Notes: generated by a model not told the origin, from the sequence alone. A stretch of DNA of 64,000 nt from Streptomyces phaeoluteigriseus (GCF_001896135.2 NZ_MPOH02000005.1:101742-165741); one strand, 5' to 3'; counted from the stretch's first letter, positions 37,550 to 48,319 are shown. Numbers and translations are program-made.

Positions 37550-37568
37550 GGGTCGAGCTCCGTCCAGT

Positions 37569-37595
37569 TCGGTTGGGTTGGGTTGGGTTGGGTTG
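37569..37595. repeat. (GGGTT)n repeat, G-quadruplex capable
   Basis: Five consecutive GGTTG/GGGTT units lie about 20 nt upstream of the membrane protein start. Five G-runs spaced by TT can fold into a two- or three-tier quadruplex. Confidence 0.85.
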
Positions 37596-37747
37596 AGCGA
37601 GCCGGTACGGCGGTGAGCCGCTTGCGTGCGCCGTCAGCCGGCCCCGGCGCAGGGTGCGACCGAGTACGGGCATGACGGATGAGCGCTCTCCGCAGCAGGA
37701 CGTTCACTGCGGAAGCGTCGCCAGATAAGCATGACACTGAAAGCACC

Positions 37748-37785
37748 GTCAATCACGTTGACAGATTTGACGAGTGCTGTAGTTT
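37748..37785 (+). promoter_or_regulatory. Promoter and palindrome upstream of N6-methylase
   Basis: A perfect -35 TTGACA (37758-37763) is followed after 16 nt by TAGTTT (37780-37785). It overlaps the inverted repeat GTCAA-TCACG-TTGAC (37748-37762), so a repressor, possibly the HTH of the methylase itself, could block it. Confidence 0.55.
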
Positions 37786-37828
37786 GTTGACGTCCGCCGC
37801 CGAGAGCCAGAGAGCCAGGACCCAACTC

Positions 37829-40050
37829 ATGCCCCAGTCATCAGCCCAGGTGACCGCCGCCGAGATCTCCCGCATCGCGGGAGTCACGCGCGCCACGGTC
37901 AGCAACTGGCGTCGTCGGCATGACGACTTCCCGGCGCCGTCCGGCGGCACGGACAGCAGCCCGCTGTACGACCTGGAGTCGGTGCGTTCCTGGCTCGCCT
38001 CGCGCGGCCATGTCTCGGCGGCGAGCCCGTCGGAGGAACTGCGCACGACCCTCCGCCTGCACGCGCAGAGCGGCGGGGGTACGTCGGACCTCCTCCTCCT
38101 CGTACTCGCGGCGGCGCGCCGCTCACCGGAGGAACTGTCGGCCGCCGCGCTGCTGACGGACCCGGATCTGGTCACCCGCGCGCAGCACGACGTGGCGACC
38201 ACGACCGCGGCCGACGCCGTGCCGGCCGCGGACGCCGTCCGCTTCAAGGCGGACGACGCACCGGTGCTGCGCGCGCTGTACGCGTGTGTACGCGACGAGG
38301 GCGGCCAGGCCGCGCTCGGCGTGCTCGCCGAGCGGGAGCTGGAGGACAGCGCCGCGTCCGGCGCGTACCGGACCCCCGAACCGCTCGCGGACCTGCTGAC
38401 CGGGCTGATCCTCGTCCCCGGATCACCGGCCCGCGTCCTCGACCCGGCCTGCGGCAGCGGCACCCTCCTGGCAGCCGCCGCCCGACGGGGCGCCCACGAG
38501 CTGTACGGCCAGGACACGCTCCCCGTGCAGGTCAGGCGCAGCGCCGTCAGTCTGATGCTGACGGCCCCGGAGGCCACGGTCACCGTGCGCGCCGCCGACA
38601 GCCTCCGCGCGGACGCCTTCCCCGGCCTCGTCGCGGACGCGGTGCTGTGCAACCCGCCGTTCGGCGTCCGGGACTGGGGCCACGACGAACTCGCGTACGA
38701 CCCCCGCTGGGCGTACGGCGTCCCGCCCCGCGCCGAGTCGGAGCTGGCGTGGGTGCAGCACGCCCTCTCCCACCTGACCCCCGGCGGCTACGCGGCCCTG
38801 ATCCTCCCGCCGGCCACGGCGGGCCGCGCGTCGGGCCGTCGTGTGCGGGCGGAGCTGGTACGCGGCGGGGCTCTGCGCGCGGTGATCGCCCTGCCGGTCG
38901 GCGCGTCGGTGCCGCTGCACGTCGGTCTCCAGATCTGGGTACTGCAACGGCCCGAGCCGGGCGGCCCGGAGCGCAAGTCGGTGCTGTTCGTGGACGCGGC
39001 GGAGACGGGCGCGGGGCCGGGGGCGGGGGCGGGAGCGGGAGCGAGGGCAGGTGACGGCGGTACGGCCGGCGCCACCCGCACCCGCGGCGGCACGAGTCGG
39101 TCCGCTTCCCTGGACTGGGCCGAGCTCACGGCACGGGTCATGGGGGCGTGGCAGGCGTTCACGACGAGCCCGGACGCGTTCGAGGGCGAACCCGGTGTCG
39201 CGCACGCGGTCGGCGTGGTGGACCTGTTGGACGACGTGGTGGACCTGACCCCGGCGCGTCTCGTACGGGCGTCGCGGGCCGAGGTCGATCCGGCGGAGCT
39301 GTCGGCGCAGGTCGACGCCACCCGCCAGAACCTCGTCAAGGCCGCGAAGTCCCTCGCTCGGGCGGCCGGTCACGAGGAATGGAGCAGCGCGGGCGCCACG
39401 GCACGCGAGTGGCGGACGGCGACGGCGTCCGACCTGTCACGCGGTGGCGCGCTGACTCTGCTGCGGACGGTGCCGGAGGGCGGGCGAGGCGGCCCCGTGG
39501 CGGGCGGGGACGGGCCGACCGAGGCTCCCGAGGCCGCCCGCGCGGTCCTCACCGGCTCCGACATCGCACACGGGTCGGGCCCCACGGGCGACGCGGCGGA
39601 GCTGCGCAGCGTCGTGGCGCCGCTGGTCGCTGTCGGAGACGTCCTGGTACGAGCGGTCGCGGGCGGCGACGGCCTGATGGCCAGGGTCGCGGGCGAGGAG
39701 GACGCCGGCGCGCTGCTCGGCCCTCACGTCCACCTCTTCCGGCCGGACCCGGCACGCCTGGACGCCTGGTTCCTGGCGGGGTTCCTGGGCGCGGAGGAGA
39801 ACATCGCGGGCGCGTCGACGGCAGTACGGTCCTGACGGTCAGCCCCGGCCGACTGCGCGTGCCCCTGCTGCCGCTGGAGGAGCAGCGGCGGTACGGGGAG
39901 GCGTTCCGGCACGTGCACGCACTCCGGGCGGAGGCGCAGCGGGCGACACAGCTGGCGGAGGACACGGCACGGCTGCTGGCGGGCGGGCTGACCGGGGGCC
40001 AACTGCTTCCGGGCCAGAACGCGGCAGCTCACCCGCACGGTGCCGATTAA
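37829..40050 (+). CDS. HTH-containing N6-adenine DNA methylase, HsdM/S-like, frameshifted
   Basis: ATG 37829 starts a protein with an N-terminal helix-turn-helix (ISRIAGVTRATVSNWRRRH), then a SAM-binding loop VLDPACGSGTLLAAAARRG and the catalytic CNPPFGVRDW of gamma N6-adenine methylases. The last 200 residues (RAVLTGSDIAHG; GDVLVRAV; LRVPLLPLEEQRRY) look like half of a type I specificity subunit. The ending is in a second frame after about 39820; one more G (ACGGG) rejoins it. Length is about 740 residues. It lies 113 nt upstream of hsdM and is co-oriented, so it may modify additional sites or regulate the RM genes. It could also be an orphan methylase. Confidence 0.78.
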
Positions 40051-40163
40051 CCGCATTGGACATACGGACCTTCATCCACATAGACCACACTTGTCGGCAC
40101 CCGCGCGGCTCGCTCTGCGGCGCGGTGGGGGCGGGACATCTCAGGAAGGAACTCGGGGTTCAG

Positions 40164-42154
40164 TTGAACAGCAGTAAGCACACGGAGTTGGCGAACCATG
40201 CGTGGTCCGTCGCCGACCTCCTGCGGGGGGACTACAAGCAGTCCGACTACGGCAAGGTCATCCTGCCGTTCACGGTGCTACGGCGCCTGGAGTGCGTGCT
40301 GGAGCCGACGCGCGAGAAGGTCGCAGCCGCGGTCGTCCAGCACAAGGACAGCGGGATCGACCCGGACCGCTTCCTGCGCCGGGCCGCGGGCCACTCCTTC
40401 TACAACAAGTCCAGCCTCACCCTGAAGAAGATCGCGGCGGATCCGCAGAACGCGGCGCAGAACCTCCTGGTGTACGTGGGGGCGTTCTCGGACAACGCGC
40501 GGGGAGTACTCGACCGCTTCGAGTTCGCGCAGCAGATCAAGCGGCTGGACAGCGCCGGACTGCTCTACAAGGTCATCGGCAAGTTCACGGACCTGGACCT
40601 GCGCCCCGAGATCGTGCCCAACCACAACATGGGCTACATCTTCGAGGAGCTGATCCGCCGCTTCGCGGAGCAGTCGAACGAGACGGCCGGCGAGCACTTC
40701 ACCCCGCGTGAGGTCATCCAGCTGATGGTGCGGCTGCTGGTCGTTCCGGACGGCGACGGACTCCAACTGCCGGGCACGGTGCGCACGGTCCTGGACCCGG
40801 CCTGCGGCACGGGCGGCATGCTCTCCGCGATGGACGACCTCATCACCGAGCTCAACCCGGGCGCGACGGTAGAGGTGTACGGGCAGGAGCTGAACCCCGA
40901 GTCCTGGGCGATCTGCCGGTCCGACCTCATGATCAAGGGCCAGAACCCGGAGAACATCGCCTTCGGCAACTCCTTCAACGACGACGGCCACGCCCGCAAG
41001 ACCTTCGACTACATGCTGGCGAACCCGCCGTTCGGCGTGGAGTGGAAGAAGGTCAAGGAGGACGTCGAGGCCGAGCACACGTCGCTGGGCGAGGCGGCCG
41101 CTTCGGGGCTGGGCTGCCGCGCATCAACGACGGCTCACTGCTGTTCCTCCAGCACATGATCTCGAAGATGAAGCCGGTGGACGTCAACGGCGGGGGCGGC
41201 TCGCGCCTGGCAATCGTCTTCAACGGCTCGCCGCTCTTCTCGGGCGCGGCAGGTTCGGGCGAGTCGGAGATCCGCCGCTGGATCCTGGAGAACGACTGGC
41301 TGGAGGCCATCGTCGCCCTGCCGGACCAGCTCTTCTACAACACCGGCATCTCCACGTACTTCTGGATCCTGACCAACCGCAAGAACCCGGACCACAAGGG
41401 CAAGGTCGTACTGCTGGACGCCCGCGACCAGTGGCAGAAGATGCGCAAGTCCCTGGGCGACAAGCGCAAGGAGCTGAGCAAGGACCACATCGCCACGGTG
41501 GTCAAGCTGTACGGCGAGGCGCTGGCCGTGGCGGACGATGCGGAACACCCACTGCACGCCAAGGTGAAGGTCTTTGCGAACGAGGACTTCGGGTACCAGC
41601 GGATCACTGTGGAGCGCCCGCTGAAGCTGCGGTTCGAGGTGACGGAGGAGACGCTGGCGGCGCTGGAAGCTTCCAAGGTCATCCAGAAGCTCCCGCAGGC
41701 CAGGATCATGTTCGACGCCTTCGAGTCGATGGGGGTTACGAGCTGGGCCACGAAGCAGGAGGCTTGGATCGCGCTCAAGGACGCGCTGGTCGAAGCCGGC
41801 TCGTCATGGCCCACTGGCGCGCCGTTCAACAAGGCTCTGCGGGACGCGATCGGTGTGCGGGATCCGGAGGGGGAGGTCCAGCGCGTCAAGGGCCAGCCCG
41901 AGCCGGACTCCGAACTTCGGGACTACGAGAACGTGCCGTTGGGCGAGGACGCCGAGGAGTACCTGAAGCGGGAGGTCCACCCACATGTACCGGATGCCTG
42001 GATCGACCACAGCAAGACAAAGATCGGGTACGAGATTCCATTCACGCGGCATTTCTACGCGTACAAGCCGCCGCGGCCGTTGACGGAGATCGACGCGGAG
42101 TTGAAGGCACTGGAGGCAGAAATTCAGAGTCTCTTGAGCGAGGTTACAAAGTGA
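40164..42154 (+). CDS. hsdM: Type I restriction-modification DNA methylase HsdM, frameshifted
   Basis: I choose TTG 40164 (MNSSKHTELANHAWSVADLL in homologues) over the ATG at 40056, which adds a non-conserved leader. SAM-binding DPACGTGGML and catalytic ANPPFGVEWK lie in the first frame. The second frame, from about 41095, supplies LPRINDGSLLFLQHMI and ends YKPPRPLTEIDAELKALEAEI. One more G (GCGGGCCGC) restores about 663 residues, normal for HsdM. HsdM adds N6-methyl groups to the adenines of the bipartite site chosen by HsdS. Its stop overlaps the hsdS start by 4 nt. Confidence 0.9.
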
Positions 42155-43434
42155 CCCTCTGGCCTGAAATGAAGGTAGGACGGGCCGCGCGGCTGATTAG
42201 TGGGGTCGGATTCCCTCACCAGTTCCAAGGTAAGACCTCGGGAAGACACCCGTTCCTCAAAGTCTCCGATCTAAACTCAGCGGCGTCGGGATACCGACAG
42301 GTCAGCGCGAAGAACTGGGTGAGCCAAGATGACCTTGCTTCACTAGGCGCCCGGTTGGCCCCTAAGGGGGCAATCGTGTTCCCAAAAGTGGGGGCCGCAA
42401 TGCTGAAGAACCCCCGTCGCCTCCTAGATCTCTCGGCAGCTATGGACAATAATCTGTTGGCCATCGTCCCCGCCCTTGGCGAGCCACGGTTCTGGCTGTA
42501 TGCCCTTAGCGTCATCGACCTGGGCGAGATTGCTGCCGGCGGCGCGCTTCCTTACGTCAACGAGGGGCAAGTCCGAGACCTACGCATCCCATTTCCCGGC
42601 ACCGAGGAACAGCGCCGCATCGCCGACTTCCTCGACGCCGAAAATGCTCGGATCGACAAGTTGCTCGACACGGGCAGTCGACTTCAAAAGATCCTCCAAG
42701 AACGGAGAGATGTACAACAGTCACTCCTTCTGCGCGGCAATAATAGGCCTGGCGGACGCACGTTCCATCCCATCTTGGGAGACTTGCCCGACTCGTGGCC
42801 GATCGTTCCTCTGAAGCGGCTCGTGCCGCGTATTGGCGTCGGCGTGGTAGTAGACCCTTCTTCTTACTTCTCGAAAGAAGGCGTTCCATTCCTACGAGGT
42901 TCCAACATCACGGATACAGGGATTGACCTCACAGACGTCAGACGCATGTCTGAAAGTAACAGCAGAGCTCTGTGGCGGTCACGCCTGGAGACAGGCGATG
43001 TAGTTGTCATCAGGGCTGGCTACCCAGGGCGAGCAGCAGTGATCCCGAAAGAACTGAACGGAGCAAATTGCGCTTCTCTGATCATTATTAAGAAGGGAGA
43101 TCAACTTCTGCCCGAGTATTTGGAGGCATACTTCAACAGTCCCCTCGGGAAAGCATATGTGAACTCAGCACGTTATGGTGCAGCCCAAGAGCAGATCAAC
43201 GTTTCCCATGTTGTTGACTTCATGGTGCCAGTGCCCGTAACTGAAGAGCAATCAGCACTCGTTGCAGAACTCGCCCAGGCAAGGAGCAGTGTGCGCACGC
43301 TCCATGAAAGGGTGATTCACCAAAAGACTCTTCTTGAGGAGCGCCGCCAAGCCCTCATCACCGCCGCCGTAACCGGACAATTCGACGTATCCACCGCCAG
43401 CGGTCGCAACGTAACCGAAGGAGTCTCCGTATGA
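42151..43434 (+). CDS. hsdS: Type I restriction-modification specificity subunit HsdS
   Basis: GTG 42151 (GAGG upstream) overlaps the hsdM stop. The 427 residues contain two target-recognition domains, each followed by a conserved helical spacer: EEQRRIADFLDAENARIDKLL and LPVTEEQSALVAELAQARSS-like helices. Each domain reads one half of a split DNA site. Base composition is plainly lower in G+C than all neighbours, with codons such as AAT, TTA-like and ATT that are rare elsewhere in the window, most strongly at 42,160-43,330. That is typical of recognition domains swapped between strains. Confidence 0.9.
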   Translation: MTLWPEMKVGRAARLISGVGFPHQFQGKTSGRHPFLKVSDLNSAASGYRQVSAKNWVSQDDLASLGARLAPKGAIVFPKVGAAMLKNPRRLLDLSAAMDNNLLAIVPALGEPRFWLYALSVIDLGEIAAGGALPYVNEGQVRDLRIPFPGTEEQRRIADFLDAENARIDKLLDTGSRLQKILQERRDVQQSLLLRGNNRPGGRTFHPILGDLPDSWPIVPLKRLVPRIGVGVVVDPSSYFSKEGVPFLRGSNITDTGIDLTDVRRMSESNSRALWRSRLETGDVVVIRAGYPGRAAVIPKELNGANCASLIIIKKGDQLLPEYLEAYFNSPLGKAYVNSARYGAAQEQINVSHVVDFMVPVPVTEEQSALVAELAQARSSVRTLHERVIHQKTLLEERRQALITAAVTGQFDVSTASGRNVTEGVSV

Positions 43435-46400
43435 GCCCCGTGCACGACGAGTCTGCCTTCGGAGACGCCATCGTTGCCGCCCTCTGTGAGCGAGGCTGGC
43501 GGCAGGCCCAGCCGAAGGATTACAAGGCAGACCTCGGGCTCGACACCGACGAGCTGTACGAGTTCATCCGCGCGACGCAGCCCGACGAGTGGGACGAACT
43601 CCTCACCGTCTACGGCCGCAACTCCAACGAAGCCCAGCTCGGTTTCGCGCAGCGTCTCGACAGGGCCATCGCCGATGACGGGCTGCTCCACGTACTCCGC
43701 AACGGCGTCAAGGACCGTGGAGTCCGTCTCCGCGTCGCCTACTTCAAGCCCAACCTGATCTCCGCCCCCTCCGTCCTCGACGGCTACCGGGCCAACCGCC
43801 TCACCGTCGTCCGGGAAGTCCGCTACGCCACCAAGCAGGCCGACTGGGGCCACGAGCTCGACCTGACCCTCTTCCTCAACGGCATCCCGGTCGCCACGGC
43901 CGAGTTGAAGAACCCGCTGACCGGGCAAGGGGTCGAGCAGGCCAAGGAGCAGTACCGGACCGATCGCGACCCGACCGAGTTGATCTTCACGCGGCGCGTG
44001 ATCGCCAACTTCGCGGTGGACCCGGACCTGGTCTTCGTCACGACGCAACTGTGCGGCAAGAGCACTCAGTTCCTGCCGTTCAACACCGGCTCGAACGGTC
44101 CCGGCCAGCCCGGCGGGGCCGGAAACCCGGCGCCCACGGCCCACGGCACGTACGCCACCTCGTACCTGTGGGAACACGTCTGGCAGCGGGACAACTGGCT
44201 CGATCTCCTCCAGCGTTTCGTGCACCAGCAGAAGACCAAGACGCCCGGCGGCGGCACGACCAAGTCGACGATCTTCCCCCGCTACCACCAGTGGGACGTG
44301 GTCCGGAAGCTCACCGCGCACGCGTCCGTCCACGGTGCCGGCCAGAACTACCTGATCATGGCCTCCGCCGGGTCCGGCAAGTCGAACACCATCGGTTGGC
44401 TGGCCCACCGTCTCAGCGACCTGCACGCCCGCCCGGACCCGCACGTTCTCCGACCGGATGCTCTCGCCGACGGCCGTCTCAAGCCGGGCGAGCCCGTCTT
44501 CGACAAGGTCATCGTCATCACCGACCGCCGCGCCCTGGACGCCCAGCTCGCGGCGACCGTCGGCAGCTTCTCGCAGACGGACGGCCTGGTCGTGAAGGTC
44601 GACGAGAAGCACGGCGCCAAGAGCGAGCAGCTCGCCCGCGCGCTCTCCCGGGAGACGGGGAAGATCGTCACAGTCACCCTGCACTCGTTCCCTGCGCTGT
44701 TGGACTACATCAAGCGCAACCCGACCGAGATCAAGGGCACCCGCTTCGCGATCATCGTGGACGAGGCGCACTCCTCCCAGTCGGGTGACGCCGCCACGGC
44801 CGTGAAGTCGGCCCTTCGGGACCTCGGTCTGGACGCCGACTCGGACGAGGACGGCGCGACGAGCGTCACCGTCGACGAGAAGCTGAAGGCGAAGGCGGTC
44901 GAACGCTCCGCCGCCGCCAATCTCTCCTATTTCGCCTTCACCGCCACGCCCAAGTCCAAGACCCTCGAACTCTTCGGTACGGAAGGCGTGGAGAACGGCA
45001 AGACCGTCTACCGCCCCTTCCACACGTACTCCATGCGCCAGGCCATCGAGGAAGGCTTCATCCTCGACCCGCTGCGCAACTACGTCACCTACAACACCTA
45101 CTGGAAGCTCGCGAACCTCAACCGCGACGAGAAGGAGGTCGACCCCTCCAAGGCGAACAGCCTGCTCGCCCGGTTCGCGCTCATGCACGAGCACACGGTG
45201 TCGCAGCACGCCCAGGTGATCGTCGAGCACTTCGTCGCCCACACCCGCGGCCGGCTCGGCGGACGGGCCAAGGCCATGGTGGTCACGGCGTCCCGCCACT
45301 CCGCCGTGCAGATGGCCCGCGCCATCCGGAGTTACATCGCCGACCGCGAGTACGACACCAAGTACCCCGATCTCGGCGTGCTGGTCGCCTTCTCCGGGTC
45401 CCTCACCATCGACGGCGAGGAGACCACCGAGAGCAAGGAGAACGGCGGCATCTCGGAGGGCGCACTGCCCAAGGCCTTCGACTACACCCGCGCCGACGAC
45501 AAGGCCGCGAGGGCCGGCGGCAAGGGCCGGCAGGAGTACCGCATCCTGGTCGTCGCCGAGAAGTACCAGACCGGCTTCGACCAGCCGCTCCTGACAACGA
45601 TGTACGTCAACAAGACGCTGACCGGCATCGCCGCCGTGCAGACCCTGTCCCGCCTCAACCGGACCGCCGAACGCAAGTCTCAGGCCGACCTCGCCGTCCT
45701 GGACTTCGTCAACGACGCCGAGGACATACAGGACGCCTTCCGCCCGTACTTCGAGGAGGCGCACACCCTGCCCTCCGACCCCAACCTCCTCTACACGGCC
45801 CAGAGCCGCGTCATGTCAGCGCCGGTCATCTCCGAACAGGACATGGACGAGTTCGTGGCCGCGTACTTCGAGGCGCAGGAGAAGGCGGCCGGCTCCCAGT
45901 CCAAGTGGGAGAAGCTGCACGCCGAGCTGTACCGGCTCCTGTCCCCCGCGGTCATCCGCTTCACCAAGCTCCTGGAGAGCGTGGAGGAAGACGACGTCGA
46001 GACCGCCGAGGCCTTCCGCACCAACCTCACCGACTACGTCCGCAAATACGGCTTCCTCGCGCAGATCGTGCCGTACCAGGACGCCGAGTTGGAGCGCCTG
46101 TATCTCTACGGGCGCTACCTGCTCAACCGTCTCCCCCGGCTCGCGGACGGCGGAGTCGACATAGGCGAGGTCGACCTCAGCCACCTGCGCGTCCAGAAGA
46201 CCGGCGAGCACGACGTGTCCCTCACCCCCGAAGGTGCCGCCGAACTCAAGGGGTTCGGCGACGGGGTCGGCGGCGCCAAGGACGCGGACAAGTCACTGCT
46301 GTCCGAGCTGATCGACAGGTTCAACGCGAAGTTCGGGACCGAGTTCACCGAGGAGGACGTCCTCCCGGCCTTCAACGCGACCAAGGAGGACCCGAAGGTC

Positions 46401-46613
46401 AGGGCCGCCGCCCTCGTCAACGACGAGGAGAACTTCGGCATCGTCTTCGACAAGAAGTTCGAGGAGAAGATGATGGACCACGTCTCCACCATCGACACCC
46501 TCGGCAAGCGCTACTTCGGCGCGGACCGGGACTTCAAGTCCAACCTCGACCGCAGCGCCCGCCGCGCGGCCTGGCGGATGATCCGCCGGGAGGAAGGCCT
46601 GGACGAGATCTGA
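43431..46613 (+). CDS. hsdR: Type I restriction endonuclease subunit HsdR
   Basis: ATG 43431 overlaps the hsdS stop (ATGA). The 1060-residue protein has an N-terminal PD-(D/E)xK nuclease (LDLTLFLNGIPVATAELKNP), a P-loop IMASAGSGKSNTIGW, a DEAH box VDEAHSSQSG, FTATPKSKTL and later SF2 motifs (VVAEKYQTGFDQP; QTLSRLNRT). HsdR pumps unmodified DNA and cuts it at a distance, with HsdM and HsdS. No frameshift. A strong terminator follows. Confidence 0.95.
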   Translation: MSPVHDESAFGDAIVAALCERGWRQAQPKDYKADLGLDTDELYEFIRATQPDEWDELLTVYGRNSNEAQLGFAQRLDRAIADDGLLHVLRNGVKDRGVRLRVAYFKPNLISAPSVLDGYRANRLTVVREVRYATKQADWGHELDLTLFLNGIPVATAELKNPLTGQGVEQAKEQYRTDRDPTELIFTRRVIANFAVDPDLVFVTTQLCGKSTQFLPFNTGSNGPGQPGGAGNPAPTAHGTYATSYLWEHVWQRDNWLDLLQRFVHQQKTKTPGGGTTKSTIFPRYHQWDVVRKLTAHASVHGAGQNYLIMASAGSGKSNTIGWLAHRLSDLHARPDPHVLRPDALADGRLKPGEPVFDKVIVITDRRALDAQLAATVGSFSQTDGLVVKVDEKHGAKSEQLARALSRETGKIVTVTLHSFPALLDYIKRNPTEIKGTRFAIIVDEAHSSQSGDAATAVKSALRDLGLDADSDEDGATSVTVDEKLKAKAVERSAAANLSYFAFTATPKSKTLELFGTEGVENGKTVYRPFHTYSMRQAIEEGFILDPLRNYVTYNTYWKLANLNRDEKEVDPSKANSLLARFALMHEHTVSQHAQVIVEHFVAHTRGRLGGRAKAMVVTASRHSAVQMARAIRSYIADREYDTKYPDLGVLVAFSGSLTIDGEETTESKENGGISEGALPKAFDYTRADDKAARAGGKGRQEYRILVVAEKYQTGFDQPLLTTMYVNKTLTGIAAVQTLSRLNRTAERKSQADLAVLDFVNDAEDIQDAFRPYFEEAHTLPSDPNLLYTAQSRVMSAPVISEQDMDEFVAAYFEAQEKAAGSQSKWEKLHAELYRLLSPAVIRFTKLLESVEEDDVETAEAFRTNLTDYVRKYGFLAQIVPYQDAELERLYLYGRYLLNRLPRLADGGVDIGEVDLSHLRVQKTGEHDVSLTPEGAAELKGFGDGVGGAKDADKSLLSELIDRFNAKFGTEFTEEDVLPAFNATKEDPKVRAAALVNDEENFGIVFDKKFEEKMMDHVSTIDTLGKRYFGADRDFKSNLDRSARRAAWRMIRREEGLDEI

Positions 46614-46615
46614 TC

Positions 46616-46664
46616 CGACGAGGGCGGGGCCCGGTGCGACGTACACACCGGGCCCCGCTCGTCG
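46616..46664. terminator. Bidirectional terminator after hsdR
   Basis: GCGGGGCCCGGTG (46624-46636) pairs perfectly with CACCGGGCCCCGC (46646-46658); outer CGACGA/TCGTCG pairs extend the stem after a 2-nt bulge. It separates hsdR from the converging DUF397 gene. Confidence 0.85.
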
Positions 46665-46677
46665 TACGTCCGCCGAG

Positions 46678-46884
46678 TCAGCGTCCGGCGGCCATCCGCA
46701 TGAAACCGCCCCATGCTTCGGTTCCGAACGCCAGCCTGGCCACTGCGGGCCGCTTCGAATCCCTGACGAGGACGGCTCCGGAGACTGCGGCGACCTCGAC
46801 GCATTCGCCACCGTTGCCCGTGCTGTAGCTGCTCTTTGTCCAAGCGGCCTCGGGCACAGCCGTCTTGCTGTGCTGCACGCTCAT
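46678..46884 (-). CDS. DUF397 protein
   Basis: A 68-residue protein from ATG 46884. WTKSSYSTGNGGECVEVA and VLVRDSKRP are the DUF397 signature. In Streptomyces these small proteins pair with an adjacent XRE regulator and act as its partner or antagonist. Its start overlaps the XRE stop by 4 nt. Confidence 0.92.
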   Translation of the reverse strand: MSVQHSKTAVPEAAWTKSSYSTGNGGECVEVAAVSGAVLVRDSKRPAVARLAFGTEAWGGFMRMAAGR

Positions 46885-47729
46885 GTGTCTCCCATCAGTT
46901 TCTCGATGAACGCCACTGACTCGCTCGGTGTCAGCGCCTGTGATCGGAGGATGCCATAGCGGGCTTCGAGCGTGCGCACGTACCCGGCGTCGGTGTAGAG
47001 GCGGCTGTGATCCTGAACTTCCGCGTACGCAACACGCTGGCCCTTGTCGGTGTCGATCAACGAGAAGGGGCCGCCCAAAGCGGCGTTGTCCTCACGTTCG
47101 ATCGGCATGACCTGTACCTCCACACTTCTAGACTGGCTGGTGAGGAGGATTTGTTCCAGCGTCTCGCGCATGACATTCGCACCGCCGATCGGCCTGCGCA
47201 GCACCGCCTCCTCGATGACGAAGCTCACCAGGGGAGCGGGGCGTCGGCCGAAGATCGCCTGACGCACCATGCGCGCCTCAAGTCGCTGCTCGATCACTTC
47301 GTCGTCCAGCAGCGGCCGCTCCATGTGGAAGACGGCACGCGCATAGTCTTCGGTCTGCAACAGACCAGGCACCGCGTACACCGCGTACAGGTTGAGGGCG
47401 GCGGCCCTGGCTTCAAGGCGAGCCATGTCCCGGAAGAACGCCGGATACTGAGCCTTGGCCACCTCCTCCCTCAACGCCAGCAACAACCCCCCAGCCCCCA
47501 GCACCTCATCCGCCTGCTCGATGAACCGCGCCTGCGGGATGCGCCTCCCCTGTTCGATCGACGCCACCGTGTCCGCCGAGTAGCCGACCCGCCTGCCGAA
47601 CTCGGCCCGCTCCAGCCCCGCCTGCACCCGGAGCAGCTTCAACTGCCGTCCGAACGCGGTCACCACGCCGGTGCCCGCCTCGTCCTCAGGCCGCTGCGCC
47701 GCCTCCTCGCCCCTCGCCGTCACCGTCAC
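46881..47729 (-). CDS. XRE-family regulator with DUF5753 domain
   Basis: I choose GTG 47729 (alternative GTG 47723), after AGGAAA; the frame is open further upstream without a good site. About residues 25-85 form the HTH (FGRRVGYSADTVASIEQGRRIPQ) and the remainder is the DUF5753 ligand-like domain (YAVYAVPGLLQTEDYARAV; ERQLEARMVRQAIF-like). The gene is divergent from an anti-sigma-like ATPase at 47867 and translationally coupled to the DUF397 gene, the standard Streptomyces regulatory trio that controls development or specialised metabolism. Confidence 0.9.
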   Translation of the reverse strand: MTVTARGEEAAQRPEDEAGTGVVTAFGRQLKLLRVQAGLERAEFGRRVGYSADTVASIEQGRRIPQARFIEQADEVLGAGGLLLALREEVAKAQYPAFFRDMARLEARAAALNLYAVYAVPGLLQTEDYARAVFHMERPLLDDEVIEQRLEARMVRQAIFGRRPAPLVSFVIEEAVLRRPIGGANVMRETLEQILLTSQSRSVEVQVMPIEREDNAALGGPFSLIDTDKGQRVAYAEVQDHSRLYTDAGYVRTLEARYGILRSQALTPSESVAFIEKLMGDT

Positions 47730-47866
47730 TTTTCCTGCCGCCTTTCCCCCGAGTCCGTCCGTCCGCCGTACGCATGCGTACAACGCCCGCGCACGCCAGG
47801 TACGAAGGGTTGGCGTCAGCGCGTCACCACTGGTCACGCTACGCCACGAAGCGCGACCGTAAGTGC

Positions 47867-48319
47867 ATGACCGCAACACAACCACCCGTCACAGCGCACC
47901 GGTTCGCGATGCGCTTCAGCTCCACGCCCCGCGGAGCCCGCCTCGCCCGACGACTGTGCGGACACCGGCTCGACGACTGGGGCATCCCGTACGGCAGCGA
48001 GCGGCACGACGCCGTCACGCTCGTCGTGGCGGAGCTGTGCGCGAACGCCGTACGGCACGGGCATGTGGCCGGCCGGGACTTCCACGTCCTCCTCACCGGC
48101 GACCCGGCCGCCGCGACCGTACGCGTCGAAGTGAGCGACACCCGCGGTGAACGTCTCCCCCGCACCCCCTCCGGCGCGCCGACGGACGGCTGCGGAGACG
48201 GCGGGCGCGGGCTGCTCCTCGTCGAGGCGCTGGCCGACCGGTGGGGCTGTACCGCACGCGCCGAGGGCGGTCCGGGCAAGACGGTGTGGGCGGAGTGCGT
48301 CACGCCCGGCCTGACCTGA
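47867..48319 (+). CDS. ATP-binding protein (HATPase, RsbW/anti-sigma type)
   Basis: ATG 47867 gives 150 residues with the GHKL ATPase N-box (LVVAELCANAVRHGH) and G boxes (VEVSDTRGERLP; GGRGLLLVEALADRWG). These small proteins act as anti-sigma kinases or signalling ATPases. It is divergent from the XRE/DUF397 pair with 137 bp between, and 100 nt upstream of a Ser/Thr kinase. Confidence 0.9.
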   Translation: MTATQPPVTAHRFAMRFSSTPRGARLARRLCGHRLDDWGIPYGSERHDAVTLVVAELCANAVRHGHVAGRDFHVLLTGDPAAATVRVEVSDTRGERLPRTPSGAPTDGCGDGGRGLLLVEALADRWGCTARAEGGPGKTVWAECVTPGLT

